Shown here one piece after another: positions 32,669-32,833 of a stretch of 32,833 nt of DNA. A program made the translations under genes and the position numbers. The notes beneath the pieces are model-generated. The model had not been told where the DNA came from. It saw only the letters and a list, made by a program, of their open reading frames with translations, and did not search any database. The number at the start of each line of letters is the position of its first letter. Positions within the stretch are counted from its first letter, which is position 1. Source of the DNA: Sphingomonadales bacterium (lineage in GTDB: Bacteria; Pseudomonadota; Alphaproteobacteria; Sphingomonadales; Sphingomonadaceae); NCBI GenBank assembly GCA_025356275.1, contig JANXUK010000008.1, forward strand, positions 1 to 32,833. The letters run 5' to 3'.

Positions 32669-32833
32669 GCGCTGGCTCCCTGCCGGCCCTTAACCTCATT
32701 CCACCGGAGCGCGCCGAGCACGGTCTCGACGATGTGTGGTGCGTTGAGTTTTGCGGTGTCGTATTGTTTGTCGGGGGCGTCGTGGTCCTGGAAGATGTCG
32801 GGGAGGCGCATTGTGCGGATTTTCAGGCCCCTG
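32665..32833 (-). CDS. dxs: 1-deoxy-D-xylulose-5-phosphate synthase, C-terminal end
   Basis: Only the last 55 or so codons are in the window, running off its right edge. The minus-strand frame reads [20 protein letters not shown] followed by [20 protein letters not shown] and ends at TAA. The RLPDxFQDHD pattern is the end of the transketolase C-terminal domain of DXS, the first enzyme of the MEP isoprenoid pathway. Its stop codon overlaps that of the POT gene by four bases. The call rests on this short stretch only. Confidence 0.8.
   Translation of the reverse strand, partial: RGLKIRTMRLPDIFQDHDAPDKQYDTAKLNAPHIVETVLGALRWNEVKGRQGASA

Overview
The window is GC-rich chromosomal DNA with densely packed genes, GC-ending codons and very short intergenic gaps. 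The gene content fits an alphaproteobacterium, most probably of the order Sphingomonadales: a class II (plant/mycobacterial-type) DAHP synthase, a ~180 kDa NAD-dependent glutamate dehydrogenase, QueG, an IHF beta subunit, a DXS C-terminus and TPR/GtrA/GT-C proteins of a familiar sphingomonad style. I see no plasmid, phage or transposase gene. The taxonomic call is inference from family-level recognition, not from a search.

Layout. 1-4.9 kb: 3' part of a short-chain dehydrogenase, a decayed TPR gene with two frameshifts and no start, a head-to-head pair of palindromic repeats, then a minus-strand pair (DAHP synthase, aldo/keto reductase) and a 520-base stretch holding only a doubtful small ORF and gene debris. 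4.9-9.4 kb: thrS (minus), then on the plus strand a small membrane protein translationally coupled to a Cro/CI-type HTH protein, an alpha/beta hydrolase and a secreted TPR protein. 9.5-14.3 kb: the giant NAD-glutamate dehydrogenase. 14.3-19.2 kb: an FAD-dependent ferredoxin-type reductase, queG (convergent, overlapping), and a NatAB-like ABC exporter pair preceded by a 4 x 12-base tandem repeat.

19.2-29.2 kb is a surface-glycan locus: a minus operon (FAD oxidoreductase, GtrA flippase, GT-C membrane enzyme), a divergent GT-C-like membrane enzyme, and a convergent five-gene minus operon (polyprenyl-phosphate-type glycosyltransferase, second GT2, methyltransferase, second GtrA, second methyltransferase) almost all joined by ATGA overlaps. 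Together they look like a doubled Gtr-type system: a cytoplasmic enzyme charges a polyprenyl-phosphate sugar, GtrA flips it, and a GT-C enzyme transfers it outside the inner membrane; methyltransferases and the flavoenzyme would tailor the sugar. 29.5-32.8 kb: tRNA-Leu(UAA), a long perfect-looking inverted repeat, ihfB, a YtrA-type GntR regulator divergent from a POT peptide transporter with an operator-like palindrome at its promoter, and the 3' end of dxs.

The most unusual signal is a set of interspersed palindromic elements (families A, B and C) bounded by CTAG or a one-base variant. There are nine clear copies in three intergenic clusters and one intergenic single copy, plus one copy that sits in frame inside a GT-C gene and adds about 35 residues. 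Stems differ in sequence between copies but stay paired, the terminal CTAG repeatedly supplies the TAG stop codon of the neighbouring gene, and a C-B composite with an identical 14-base spacer occurs twice.
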